46,546 nucleotides of DNA. Origin: Methylococcaceae bacterium. Lineage in GTDB: Bacteria > Pseudomonadota > Gammaproteobacteria > Methylococcales > Methylomonadaceae. Position numbers and translations under genes: made by a program. This document shows, piece after piece, positions 17,734 to 29,151 of this stretch; position 1 is the first letter of the stretch, and each line of letters starts with the position of its first letter. The notes beneath the pieces were generated by a model, which was given only the letters and a program-made list of their open reading frames with translations, did no database searches and was not told the DNA's origin. The DNA is taken from positions 1-46,546 of the forward strand of contig CANNKG010000017.1 of NCBI GenBank assembly GCA_947505105.1. Direction: 5' to 3'.

Positions 17734-18476
17734 TAACTAACTGTCAACAAAAACTGATGTAACTTATTCAAAGAACTCTTCGCCAACAAATACATGCGAT
17801 CCTCTTGAGCTTGGAACAACTGCGCGATTGCTTTAACATCGGGAAGACCTTCGGGATTATGCCAAGCCATCAAGGCTGGATAAAAATCCCAAACCAATAA
17901 TCTGCTTAAATCCCTCACTAAATCAACAGGACCAGCAATTAAAGCCTCGTCATCATTCGAGAATCCAAAATTGGGCAACATGATCATTAATTCACTCTGT
18001 AACAAACTTTCCAGCAAATTCGCCCGCAAGCGATCCGTTGTTGAAAATTCCAACACAAAATGCAATCTTAATTCCTGAATCGATACCAAGCGCCAATCCA
18101 CAATGCCAGAACGTCTCGCTAAACTTCTGGCGACCAGCTTTTCCATAGAAGCATACCAATTCTCGTAAAGCGCCAAACCATCACTACGTGCCAGTAAATC
18201 TACCAAACGCTGAGAAAGAGATTGTCGGTTGCCACATTGACCTAACCAACGTGCCCGCACTTCACCGTTAGCATTTAAAAACAACAAGGTAATTCCAGCA
18301 TCGGCACACGCCAGCAAAGCTGACATCGACCATTCGACAACGCCTTTACAAACAACACGAGAAATTCTCGATAAGGGAAATAACTGATCAGCCTTTTCCG
18401 GTACCACTATTCTCAATGCCGGATCATCGAGTACAACTCGACAGCCAGGAAAACCATCAATATAAAGTGGGCGCAT
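17733..18476 (-). CDS. Cas1-like protein lacking the catalytic Glu and His
   Basis: The 247-residue product has a Cas1-type N-terminal beta domain (LYIDGFPGCRVVL, ISRVVCKGVVEWS, GITLLFLNANGEVRARWLG) and a helical C-terminal half. The blocks that hold the Cas1 active site are altered: no E-G-x-x-A segment and no GFxH; only an Asp in VDLVRDLSRLL sits where the acidic pair should be. It is about 75 residues shorter than the canonical Cas1. Position right after cas2-cas1 and coupling to its own Cas2-like gene mark a second, probably catalytically inactive, adaptation pair. Role unknown: integration factor, regulator, or capture complex. Confidence 0.7.
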   Translation of the reverse strand: MRPLYIDGFPGCRVVLDDPALRIVVPEKADQLFPLSRISRVVCKGVVEWSMSALLACADAGITLLFLNANGEVRARWLGQCGNRQSLSQRLVDLLARSDGLALYENWYASMEKLVARSLARRSGIVDWRLVSIQELRLHFVLEFSTTDRLRANLLESLLQSELMIMLPNFGFSNDDEALIAGPVDLVRDLSRLLVWDFYPALMAWHNPEGLPDVKAIAQLFQAQEDRMYLLAKSSLNKLHQFLLTVS

Positions 18477-18538
18477 CTGTTCCCCCCATCACCACACAGT
18501 CATTCCTCATACGACAGCCCCCCACTAAAAAGCTTCTT

Positions 18539-19507
18539 TCACAACAAACCTACAGACTGTTGATAAATTTCAAGACAACGCCGCGCTAAACGATACCCGT
18601 TTAAACGCAACAAGCGCCGCACCGCTCTAGCCTCAGCCTCATAACAGCCATAAAAAATCTGCCGACCAGCTTTGCCTAACAAACAACGCTCATTTTCAAA
18701 GCTAAAATGATCCATCGTCAGCTGCCGATCACGAAACAATTGCCACACCCAGCGATCAACCAAAGGACGGAGTGGCTCAATCAAATCGCAAGCCAAAGAT
18801 TCCCGCCCGAAATGAAGCTCATGAAAAAAACCGAGCATTGGATCCAAGCCCACCTGATGCAGTGCTCTCACGGCATCATAATGCAGCAGCGTATAACCCA
18901 AAGACAGGCAAACATTTACAGGATCAGGGGGGGGGCGCTTTTTTCGGCCGGTAAATTTTAAGGCATCAGGAAACAAATGCCGATAACCACTAAAAAATGC
19001 CGCAGCCCCTGCCCCTTCATAACCTTGCAATTGATCGCTATCCGGCAATTCAGACAACTGAGCCAAGGTGTTCAGAATTGTCATAAGGGTTTCATTCGAT
19101 GTCGACAACGGATAGCGTAAATCCGGTCGTTGCAACAAAGCATCATGAAGAAAGCGCCTTTGCGCACGCAGCTTGTGACAAATTAACTGGAAAGCTAACT
19201 CTTTACGTAACTCAGAATCTTCAACCAAACGATACTGCCCGATCCTTCGCATACTATCGTTATGGGAACGCCCCACCAACATTGCAGTCGCTTCACTATA
19301 CCGTCCAGACAAAAGTAATAGGCTGATATTACGTTCAGACAACGCCCCCAACACTCGACTTTCGAGTAGAACATTTCCATGCATGACTACCCGTTCCAGC
19401 AAATTCAACGGAACAGAACCTTTTCTAGCGCCGTCTTCATACAATACTAATGCCTGACCATCCAGTTTAACGCTCAAATTTTTCCGATCCAGATACAAAT
19501 TACTCAT
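18539..19507 (-). CDS. cas1: Cas1, CRISPR spacer integrase
   Basis: A 322-residue canonical Cas1. The metal ligands are visible: Glu164 in GYEGAGAAAFF, His229 in GFFHELHFGRESL and Asp241/Glu244 in CDLIEPLRP, with the PPPDPVN block before them. Cas1 with Cas2 inserts new spacers at the leader end of the array. It follows cas2 by two bases. A run of nine C residues (G9 at 18927-18935 on the plus strand) codes for the PPP of that block, next to an A6 run: an unusual homopolymer inside the active-site region that could slip. Confidence 0.95.
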   Translation of the reverse strand: MSNLYLDRKNLSVKLDGQALVLYEDGARKGSVPLNLLERVVMHGNVLLESRVLGALSERNISLLLLSGRYSEATAMLVGRSHNDSMRRIGQYRLVEDSELRKELAFQLICHKLRAQRRFLHDALLQRPDLRYPLSTSNETLMTILNTLAQLSELPDSDQLQGYEGAGAAAFFSGYRHLFPDALKFTGRKKRPPPDPVNVCLSLGYTLLHYDAVRALHQVGLDPMLGFFHELHFGRESLACDLIEPLRPLVDRWVWQLFRDRQLTMDHFSFENERCLLGKAGRQIFYGCYEAEARAVRRLLRLNGYRLARRCLEIYQQSVGLL

Positions 19508-19509
19508 AC

Positions 19510-19794
19510 TTAACCCACATAAAAAAAGCTGTCATTTTGGGGCAACACGGCTTTACCCAGGATATGGATATAACTAGCGCCAGCTAAATGCAGCAGAAAA
19601 AAGCGATCCTCTTCCGGGTCAATCACCTGTTCGATACGCTCTAACAATTGCTGCTTTTCTTGAGGCGTCAAAAAACATTCAAACACCGACTTTTGACCAC
19701 CAGATGCATAAGCTCGTAGCACCTTCAGCGCTTTGCGTAAGCGAGAATTAGAAGAAATATCGTAAGCAGCCAAATAAAGTTGTCGTTGCGTCAT
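19510..19794 (-). CDS. cas2: Cas2, CRISPR adaptation protein
   Basis: A 94-residue Cas2: YLAAYDISSNSRLRKAL (first strand with Asp), GGQKSVFECFL, and RFFLLHL. It partners with the Cas1 immediately downstream. I use ATG 19794; a TTG at 19800 would add two residues. It is transcribed away from the CRISPR array, so the 0.2-kb interval between its start and the first repeat holds both its promoter and the array leader. Confidence 0.93.
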   Translation of the reverse strand: MTQRQLYLAAYDISSNSRLRKALKVLRAYASGGQKSVFECFLTPQEKQQLLERIEQVIDPEEDRFFLLHLAGASYIHILGKAVLPQNDSFFYVG

Positions 19795-20003
19795 GGGCAA
19801 TTACTGTATGAAAAAAATAAGGTGATGTCAGAACTCGCAAGCTTGTCGCTCCCTTCAAAGTTTGAATAACGCGACCGAGGCAGGAAATTAAAAGCAGTTG
19901 CTCAAGTAGATAGAACCTGGAATAAGAACAAGTGAGGTCAAATATTGGGTTTCATAAGGACAACAGGATGCCGTGAAGTGTTACCAAGATGTAACGATAA
20001 ACA
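19795..20003 (+). promoter_or_regulatory. CRISPR leader and divergent cas2 promoter region
   Basis: A 209-base interval between cas2 and the first repeat. The array's repeat orientation (5'-handle at the right end of each repeat) places transcription rightwards, so this is the leader end, where new spacers enter. It has no coding frame. I see no clear -35/-10 pair; the last bases before the first repeat (GTAACGATAAACA) would be the leader anchor. Confidence 0.65.
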
Positions 20004-23000
20004 GTCTTAATCCCTTCTTTATCAGGTCATATATTCAAATTATAGGCTTTTAGTGAGCCTGCGGGATGCTCCGTCTTAATCCCTTCTTTATCAGGTCATA
20101 TATTCAAATAGCACCGAACATGCTCAAGTGGGCTAATAAATTGTCTTAATCCCTTCTTTATCAGGTCATATATTCAAATGCAAACTATACGACAAGTTAA
20201 GAAACGGCGGTATTGTCTTAATCCCTTCTTTATCAGGTCATATATTCAAATACTTTTTGAACAGATAAAAGCAACAAAAAAGCAAGAGTCTTAATCCCTT
20301 CTTTATCAGGTCATATATTCAAATTTGCTTAACTAACAAAACGCCATAACAGGCGGCGTCTTAATCCCTTCTTTATCAGGTCATATATTCAAATAGAAGA
20401 TCATGTTCAAGTTCACACACAAGGGCAGTCTTAATCCCTTCTTTATCAGGTCATATATTCAAATTAAACCTTAAACTGGAGCAAGACCCGATGAGTATGT
20501 CTTAATCCCTTCTTTATCAGGTCATATATTCAAATTTAATCCTAATCCAAGTATAAGATCATGTTGCACGTCTTAATCCCTTCTTTATCAGGTCATATAT
20601 TCAAATAACGGCTGTTTTAATTAACCATGATCCACAGCTCGTCTTAATCCCTTCTTTATCAGGTCATATATTCAAATAATATACCCCCGTGAAGTCGTCA
20701 AAAGATCACTGTCTTAATCCCTTCTTTATCAGGTCATATATTCAAATTAGACCGTAACACCGAGATCGCATTAATTGCGAGTCTTAATCCCTTCTTTATC
20801 AGGTCATATATTCATATTCAGTCGCTTTTGAGGCTTCGACTGTTCTAATAGAGTCTTAATCCCTTCTTTATCAGGTCATATATTCAAATTATTCAGTTTA
20901 ATGTTGTACCAAATAATATTTGGTGTCTTAATCCCTTCTTTATCAGGTCATATATTCAAATTAGAAAAATTGATGCAAAACCGTTAACCGACGATAGTCT
21001 TAATCCCTTCTTTATCAGGTCATATATTCAAATTTAGGTTATTATGATTACGTGAAAACTAATCGGTCTTAATCCCTTCTTTATCAGGTCATATATTCAA
21101 ATACCGTGACAACAAAGCCTACGACCTGTTAGCTGCGTCTTAATCCCTTCTTTATCAGGTCATATATTCAAATAGAAGATTTCGGCAAAAACGGTCAGAT
21201 TAAACGTCTTAATCCCTTCTTTATCAGGTCATATATTCAAATAAGAAAATAAAGAAACTAGCCTAAATAGCATGTCTTAATCCCTTCTTTATCAGGTCAT
21301 ATATTCAAATTTACAAACAGTCAAACAACTAACAAGGCGTTTTGGTCTTAATCCCTTCTTTATCAGGTCATATATTCAAATTTAGAAACTTTGTCGTTAA
21401 TGGAGATAAGCTGACGTCTTAATCCCTTCTTTATCAGGTCATATATTCAAATCAGCGCAGCATCACGAACAAACAACCAAGGTGACGTCTTAATCCCTTC
21501 TTTATCAGGTCATATATTCAAATTAGACCTCGAACCGGGTCAAGACTTGCACCGCGGTCTTAATCCCTTCTTTATCAGGTCATATATTCAAATCGGTACA
21601 CATCGAAGGCCGCCGCTGGTTTGACAAGTCTTAATCCCTTCTTTATCAGGTCATATATTCAAATTCGACGACATCACCAACGCCCCGCTTTATTTTAGTC
21701 TTAATCCCTTCTTTATCAGGTCATATATTCAAATCTACTCGCTTAAACCCTATAGCACAGACGTACTGGGTCTTAATCCCTTCTTTATCAGGTCATATAT
21801 TCAAATCTTTACGGGGATGATCGCCCGGTCAGTTACCCGTCTTAATCCCTTCTTTATCAGGTCATATATTCAAATGAGTGTGACTGCAAAGGTCATACGC
21901 AATCAAGCGGTCTTAATCCCTTCTTTATCAGGTCATATATTCAAATATGTCGCGGTGAATAAAGTGGTCATTCATAACCAAGTCTTAATCCCTTCTTTAT
22001 CAGGTCATATATTCAAATAATGGATAATAAAGAATTTAGTTCAGATTCTGGAGTCTTAATCCCTTCTTTATCAGGTCATATATTCAAATTTGGGAATCTA
22101 AAGGTAATGGTATTGGAATCTTCCGTCTTAATCCCTTCTTTATCAGGTCATATATTCAAATTTATGATAAGCAATATCTTTCATTATTAGAATTAGTCTT
22201 AATCCCTTCTTTATCAGGTCATATATTCAAATCAAAAAATTTAATCAATCGAATTGAATTTTTGTCTTAATCCCTTCTTTATCAGGTCATATATTCAAAT
22301 TTATCTATTAACGACATTCATTTTCCTTTTTCGTCTTAATCCCTTCTTTATCAGGTCATATATTCAAATTTAAAGTGAGCCATAAACAACTACACACAGC
22401 CGTCTTAATCCCTTCTTTATCAGGTCATATATTCAAATGCAATTCCCGCTTATGTATGGCAAACCATCGACGTCTTAATCCCTTCTTTATCAGGTCATAT
22501 ATTCAAATGTGGTTCAAACAACATTAGCTTAGAAACAGCTGTCTTAATCCCTTCTTTATCAGGTCATATATTCAAATATAAGCGTATCGAAAAGCACGGC
22601 TACAATTGTCTTAATCCCTTCTTTATCAGGTCATATATTCAAATCACCGAGGCGAAGAAAACCCCGCCGACGATGCGTCTTAATCCCTTCTTTATCAGGT
22701 CATATATTCAAATATCTGAACGATTCACACCTTGACACCGCTTTAAAAGTCTTAATCCCTTCTTTATCAGGTCATATATTCAAATGACCATGAAAGTTTT
22801 TATTACCACCACACCCGCTGTCTTAATCCCTTCTTTATCAGGTCATATATTCAAATGCCGGATCGGTTTTAAGCCCACTTATCGATTTAGTCTTAATCCC
22901 TTCTTTATCAGGTCATATATTCAAATTGAACGCCTTGATTAACATACACGGCGACAGCAACGTCTTAATCCCTTCTTTATCAGGTCATATATTCAAATGC

Positions 23001-26000
23001 CAGACATGCGCAACTGTAAAAAACTTTATGAGTCTTAATCCCTTCTTTATCAGGTCATATATTCAAATTCGAACATAGCCGCGAAGCCCACAATCTTGGA
23101 CGGTCTTAATCCCTTCTTTATCAGGTCATATATTCAAATTTGAAAGATAAGATGATTGAGGCTGGCTATGTTAAGTCTTAATCCCTTCTTTATCAGGTCA
23201 TATATTCAAATAAAAGCCCGAAAGAAAGAAAGACCCCGCCCCCGGGTCTTAATCCCTTCTTTATCAGGTCATATATTCAAATTTACCCAAATACCCCCAC
23301 ATCACCATAAACAGTAAAGTCTTAATCCCTTCTTTATCAGGTCATATATTCAAATGCACACAATCGATGGACAACGCCCCAGCGCCGTCGTCTTAATCCC
23401 TTCTTTATCAGGTCATATATTCAAATGAACATAGCCGCGAAGCCCACAATCTCGGGCGCGTCTTAATCCCTTCTTTATCAGGTCATATATTCAAATAGAC
23501 CCCATGAGCGTAATAGCCAAAACCCGCACGTCTTAATCCCTTCTTTATCAGGTCATATATTCAAATCCGCACCATCGAAGGAAAGACCGCTACGTATGAT
23601 GTCTTAATCCCTTCTTTATCAGGTCATATATTCAAATTTGTAATACAGTCTACAATCTAAAAAAAAAGCCTGAGTCTTAATCCCTTCTTTATCAGGTCAT
23701 ATATTCAAATTAATTAATAGAGCTGGGGCAAGCTTTATTAGATTCTGTCTTAATCCCTTCTTTATCAGGTCATATATTCAAATTTAACCTGAATGGCGAC
23801 AGCAACCCACTTACCCGTCTTAATCCCTTCTTTATCAGGTCATATATTCAAATTGAACAACCAACAACGCTACACCCTAAAAACCCGTCTTAATCCCTTC
23901 TTTATCAGGTCATATATTCAAATGAAATCGAAACGCAGTTAATGAACTGGAGTAGATAGTCTTAATCCCTTCTTTATCAGGTCATATATTCAAATTTCCT
24001 ATTACTGTTTGTTGGTAATAGGTTTGGGGTCTTAATCCCTTCTTTATCAGGTCATATATTCAAATGCATAGAGATAAACGACACAGGCGATATTATCCAG
24101 TCTTAATCCCTTCTTTATCAGGTCATATATTCAAATGTTGTACAGAGCTGCACCAAGCATATTTGCCGAGTCTTAATCCCTTCTTTATCAGGTCATATAT
24201 TCAAATTTAAGGAACTCGACGACATTACCAACGCGCCGACGTCTTAATCCCTTCTTTATCAGGTCATATATTCAAATCAAATGGCGATACAGTATTAATC
24301 ACTGTATCTGGGTCTTAATCCCTTCTTTATCAGGTCATATATTCAAATACCTGAAACGCACAAACCCCACGCAAGCTTTTGAGTCTTAATCCCTTCTTTA
24401 TCAGGTCATATATTCAAATATACAAAAAACCACTAAAGCATGGCCGGCTGGACGTCTTAATCCCTTCTTTATCAGGTCATATATTCAAATGAGTCTGGTG
24501 CGCAAATAGTAACACCCAATTGGTGTCTTAATCCCTTCTTTATCAGGTCATATATTCAAATGTGAGAAGGTCATGAAAACCACCGTAACGATTAGTCTTA
24601 ATCCCTTCTTTATCAGGTCATATATTCAAATCCGACGGTACCTACGAAACTACCGACGACCTTAGTCTTAATCCCTTCTTTATCAGGTCATATATTCAAA
24701 TAAACCAACTAAAAGGTAAAGACAATGAGCAATTTAGTCTTAATCCCTTCTTTATCAGGTCATATATTCAAATCCGCCGGTTTTATGACATTCCGCATCG
24801 TACACGGTCTTAATCCCTTCTTTATCAGGTCATATATTCAAATTGAGGGGTTTATTGATAATTACATGGCATTTAAGTCTTAATCCCTTCTTTATCAGGT
24901 CATATATTCAAATGATTACAGTTTACAATATGACACTGATTATTTTGTCTTAATCCCTTCTTTATCAGGTCATATATTCAAATGCCTCAAATATTGACGT
25001 ATCCGATTATAAAATGTCTTAATCCCTTCTTTATCAGGTCATATATTCAAATGCAGTTTGCAGGCTTTACACTACATTAGATTTTTGTCTTAATCCCTTC
25101 TTTATCAGGTCATATATTCAAATAACAGATTTGAATCTGAAAGCTACACGCTTTCGTCTTAATCCCTTCTTTATCAGGTCATATATTCAAATGTCAATTC
25201 GACTTGATAGCCAACATCACAAATTGGTCTTAATCCCTTCTTTATCAGGTCATATATTCAAATGATATTTGCTGCAAATGAAGCAATTAAAGAGCGTCTT
25301 AATCCCTTCTTTATCAGGTCATATATTCAAATGTTTTATAAGTCTAAACCTATTCGATATTACAAGTCTTAATCCCTTCTTTATCAGGTCATATATTCAA
25401 ATATTACACCGTGTATGATCGAAAAGCCTTAATGTCTTAATCCCTTCTTTATCAGGTCATATATTCAAATGAATCGCATGATTCTATATACTCAAATAGA
25501 TTAGGTCTTAATCCCTTCTTTATCAGGTCATATATTCAAATTCTTATTGAGTGCAGTTATGACAGCTGCACATCAGTCTTAATCCCTTCTTTATCAGGTC
25601 ATATATTCAAATTTTAAATAACTCCAATGACGCCATGATTAATCATGTCTTAATCCCTTCTTTATCAGGTCATATATTCAAATCCAAGTAATATTTATTA
25701 CATGGTAGAAAAAAGTCTTAATCCCTTCTTTATCAGGTCATATATTCAAATAGCGCATTAGTCACATTATATGTTTTAATTTGTGTCTTAATCCCTTCTT
25801 TATCAGGTCATATATTCAAATTTGGAGTAATACAATATGTGCTTAATAATTTTTGTCTTAATCCCTTCTTTATCAGGTCATATATTCAAATCAACCGAAA
25901 CGCGGTTTTCAATTTATTGCGCAATGTCTTAATCCCTTCTTTATCAGGTCATATATTCAAATCAAAAAGAGATTTTAACTTCTACTGAGCCAATGAGTCT

Positions 26001-29000
26001 TAATCCCTTCTTTATCAGGTCATATATTCAAATGCCAAGTCATTGAAATAGATTTAGAATCGAGGTCTTAATCCCTTCTTTATCAGGTCATATATTCAAA
26101 TATATTATAATTTCGTTAAGGATAACCGCAAAACGTCTTAATCCCTTCTTTATCAGGTCATATATTCAAATGACAAAATTGATTTAATATCTCAACTAAT
26201 AACTGTCTTAATCCCTTCTTTATCAGGTCATATATTCAAATAAAACTGAGATTTTACTAGCATCTAATTTACTAGGTCTTAATCCCTTCTTTATCAGGTC
26301 ATATATTCAAATAAAAAATATATCTTATATGGCTATAGTATCTCAGTCTTAATCCCTTCTTTATCAGGTCATATATTCAAATAAAATAAGTATGGATGCT
26401 ATGCCGCCAATATTGACGTCTTAATCCCTTCTTTATCAGGTCATATATTCAAATGTTTTAAACTGGATAATATCCAGTTTAACGTGCTGTCTTAATCCCT
26501 TCTTTATCAGGTCATATATTCAAATCACGACCATGATCATGATGCACCAAGCTACTCGTCTTAATCCCTTCTTTATCAGGTCATATATTCAAATAGTGGG
26601 GACAATTGGGTGTTGTGCTCAGATGGTGTCTTAATCCCTTCTTTATCAGGTCATATATTCAAATTTATCTATGGTGCGAGGAGTGTGAGGAATGGACGGT
26701 CTTAATCCCTTCTTTATCAGGTCATATATTCAAATTTTACAAAAGCTTAAATTTACCTTTTGAGGCCCGTCTTAATCCCTTCTTTATCAGGTCATATATT
26801 CAAATTGAGATTAAATTAGATGTTAAGCCGATAATTTCCGTCTTAATCCCTTCTTTATCAGGTCATATATTCAAATTTTAGAAACAGAGAACTAGACCAC
26901 GATGGCACGTCTTAATCCCTTCTTTATCAGGTCATATATTCAAATAATATAGAGTTTGGGCTTCATTTTCGTTTTGCGTCTTAATCCCTTCTTTATCAGG
27001 TCATATATTCAAATGCAATGGTTTTTACACGTTAGACTATTGTGAGTCTTAATCCCTTCTTTATCAGGTCATATATTCAAATGACTATTCCGATACCTTC
27101 AGCAAGTATCCTGAGTCTTAATCCCTTCTTTATCAGGTCATATATTCAAATATCTGGGCTGAACATGACATGCCTAGTGAATTTGGTCTTAATCCCTTCT
27201 TTATCAGGTCATATATTCAAATTTCATGGCGGAGTGCATGTCATGAGCTTGTTATTCTGTCTTAATCCCTTCTTTATCAGGTCATATATTCAAATTATAA
27301 GACAATGGCAACTAAAGCAAAAGACGTGTCTTAATCCCTTCTTTATCAGGTCATATATTCAAATCTAATCGAACAATGGCGATAGGAATTGACCTTTGTC
27401 TTAATCCCTTCTTTATCAGGTCATATATTCAAATACAGTTTGAAAAAGAAACAGTACAAGAAACAAGTCTTAATCCCTTCTTTATCAGGTCATATATTCA
27501 AATTTTTTGAAAAGTCTTTATGAAAAGACTGAGTTACAGTCTTAATCCCTTCTTTATCAGGTCATATATTCAAATACAAGCTTTCCGATAACTAAAGGAA
27601 TGATAACGGTGTCTTAATCCCTTCTTTATCAGGTCATATATTCAAATGTTCATAAGTATCATAAACTAGAAATTGTTTTAGTCTTAATCCCTTCTTTATC
27701 AGGTCATATATTCAAATCCTAAGAGCAAAAGCTATATTGTGCAAAATAAGTCTTAATCCCTTCTTTATCAGGTCATATATTCAAATATAACAAATGGTGA
27801 TTATCATGGTAACGAATACGTCTTAATCCCTTCTTTATCAGGTCATATATTCAAATATATAATCATTAAACACCTTCTAAGTGTTTGATGTGTCTTAATC
27901 CCTTCTTTATCAGGTCATATATTCAAATTTAGCGGCGTTCAAGCCGGTACAGTTTTCAGTGTCTTAATCCCTTCTTTATCAGGTCATATATTCAAATGAA
28001 CTTACGCTTTTATTACTAACAACGGAAAGAGGTCTTAATCCCTTCTTTATCAGGTCATATATTCAAATAAATAATATCGGCGGTTGTGAGTCGCATATTG
28101 TGTCTTAATCCCTTCTTTATCAGGTCATATATTCAAATTCAGTACGGGTGTTATTTGCCCAATATTGGCTGGTCTTAATCCCTTCTTTATCAGGTCATAT
28201 ATTCAAATTACAACAACAGGCTATGAAGGGCAAGCTGTTGGAGGTCTTAATCCCTTCTTTATCAGGTCATATATTCAAATACCAGTCAAGGATTAAATGC
28301 CTTGATTGGAACTGACTGTCTTAATCCCTTCTTTATCAGGTCATATATTCAAATATTACAAAAAAATTGGGCAGCAATGCCCTTGTAGGTCTTAATCCCT
28401 TCTTTATCAGGTCATATATTCAAATTGGTCATAACGTCAGAACTGTTTTGAATTGTGCGTCTTAATCCCTTCTTTATCAGGTCATATATTCAAATGGCAT
28501 TGGCAGATAATAGTCTGTATGGCAAAGCCGTCTTAATCCCTTCTTTATCAGGTCATATATTCAAATCAAACGGTGATAGTATGTCAAAACCAAACAAAGG
28601 TCTTAATCCCTTCTTTATCAGGTCATATATTCAAATTGACAAAGGTCGGGTAGTAATCTTCAAAGAAGAGTCTTAATCCCTTCTTTATCAGGTCATATAT
28701 TCAAATTTAAGGATGCTCAGGAATAAAGCTCAGTACTTATGTCTTAATCCCTTCTTTATCAGGTCATATATTCAAATATAAAATAAAAAGGTGATAAAAA
28801 TGATAATGATTGTCTTAATCCCTTCTTTATCAGGTCATATATTCAAATAAAGTCTTTAAATGGGAAAAACTTAGCCTTAAAGTCTTAATCCCTTCTTTAT
28901 CAGGTCATATATTCAAATAAAACAGTATAATAGCTTCACTGTTTGATAAAAGTCTTAATCCCTTCTTTATCAGGTCATATATTCAAATGTATAACCTTTT

Positions 29001-29057
29001 AACACATAGCGCGTACAAGGGTCTTAATCCCTTCTTTATCAGGTCATATATTCAAAT
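20004..29057 (+). CRISPR. CRISPR array, about 129 repeats of 37 bp
   Basis: A 37-bp repeat starting GTCTTAATCCC and ending ATATATTCAAAT recurs about 129 times by my manual count, separated by unique spacers mostly 32-36 bases long; the mean period is about 70 bases. Repeats are practically invariant from first to last; the only variant I found is at 20781-20817 (A to T at 20815, in the handle). The last eight bases, ATTCAAAT, correspond to the 8-nt 5'-handle of type III crRNAs. The repeat has no strong hairpin, fitting Cas6 processing of an unstructured repeat. Spacers in the right half are noticeably more AT-rich. Open frames inside the array are repeat artefacts. Confidence 0.99.
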
Positions 29058-29151
29058 AGCTTGCACGGTTTCTCCTTTTAATATCAGCAGGTTACAAAGG
29101 GGGTTGAGGATTTTTTTCGACTTTAAAAAGTTGACTATCAGCATAGTGCTC

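Noticed and set aside
18511-18527. ACGACAGCCCCCCACTA between cas1 and the Cas1-like gene as another copy of the 17-bp dyad
   Set aside because: Only the first half-site matches; the centre is a C-run and the right half is absent.
20004-20040. Stable hairpin in the CRISPR repeat
   Set aside because: The best self-complementarity is four or five bases with mismatches; the repeat is best described as unstructured.
20004-29057. Open frames within the array encoding repeated LNPFFIRSYIQ and VLIPSLSGHIFK
   Set aside because: They are translations of the 37-bp repeat in two frames. No ribosome sites; the peptide period follows the repeat-spacer period.
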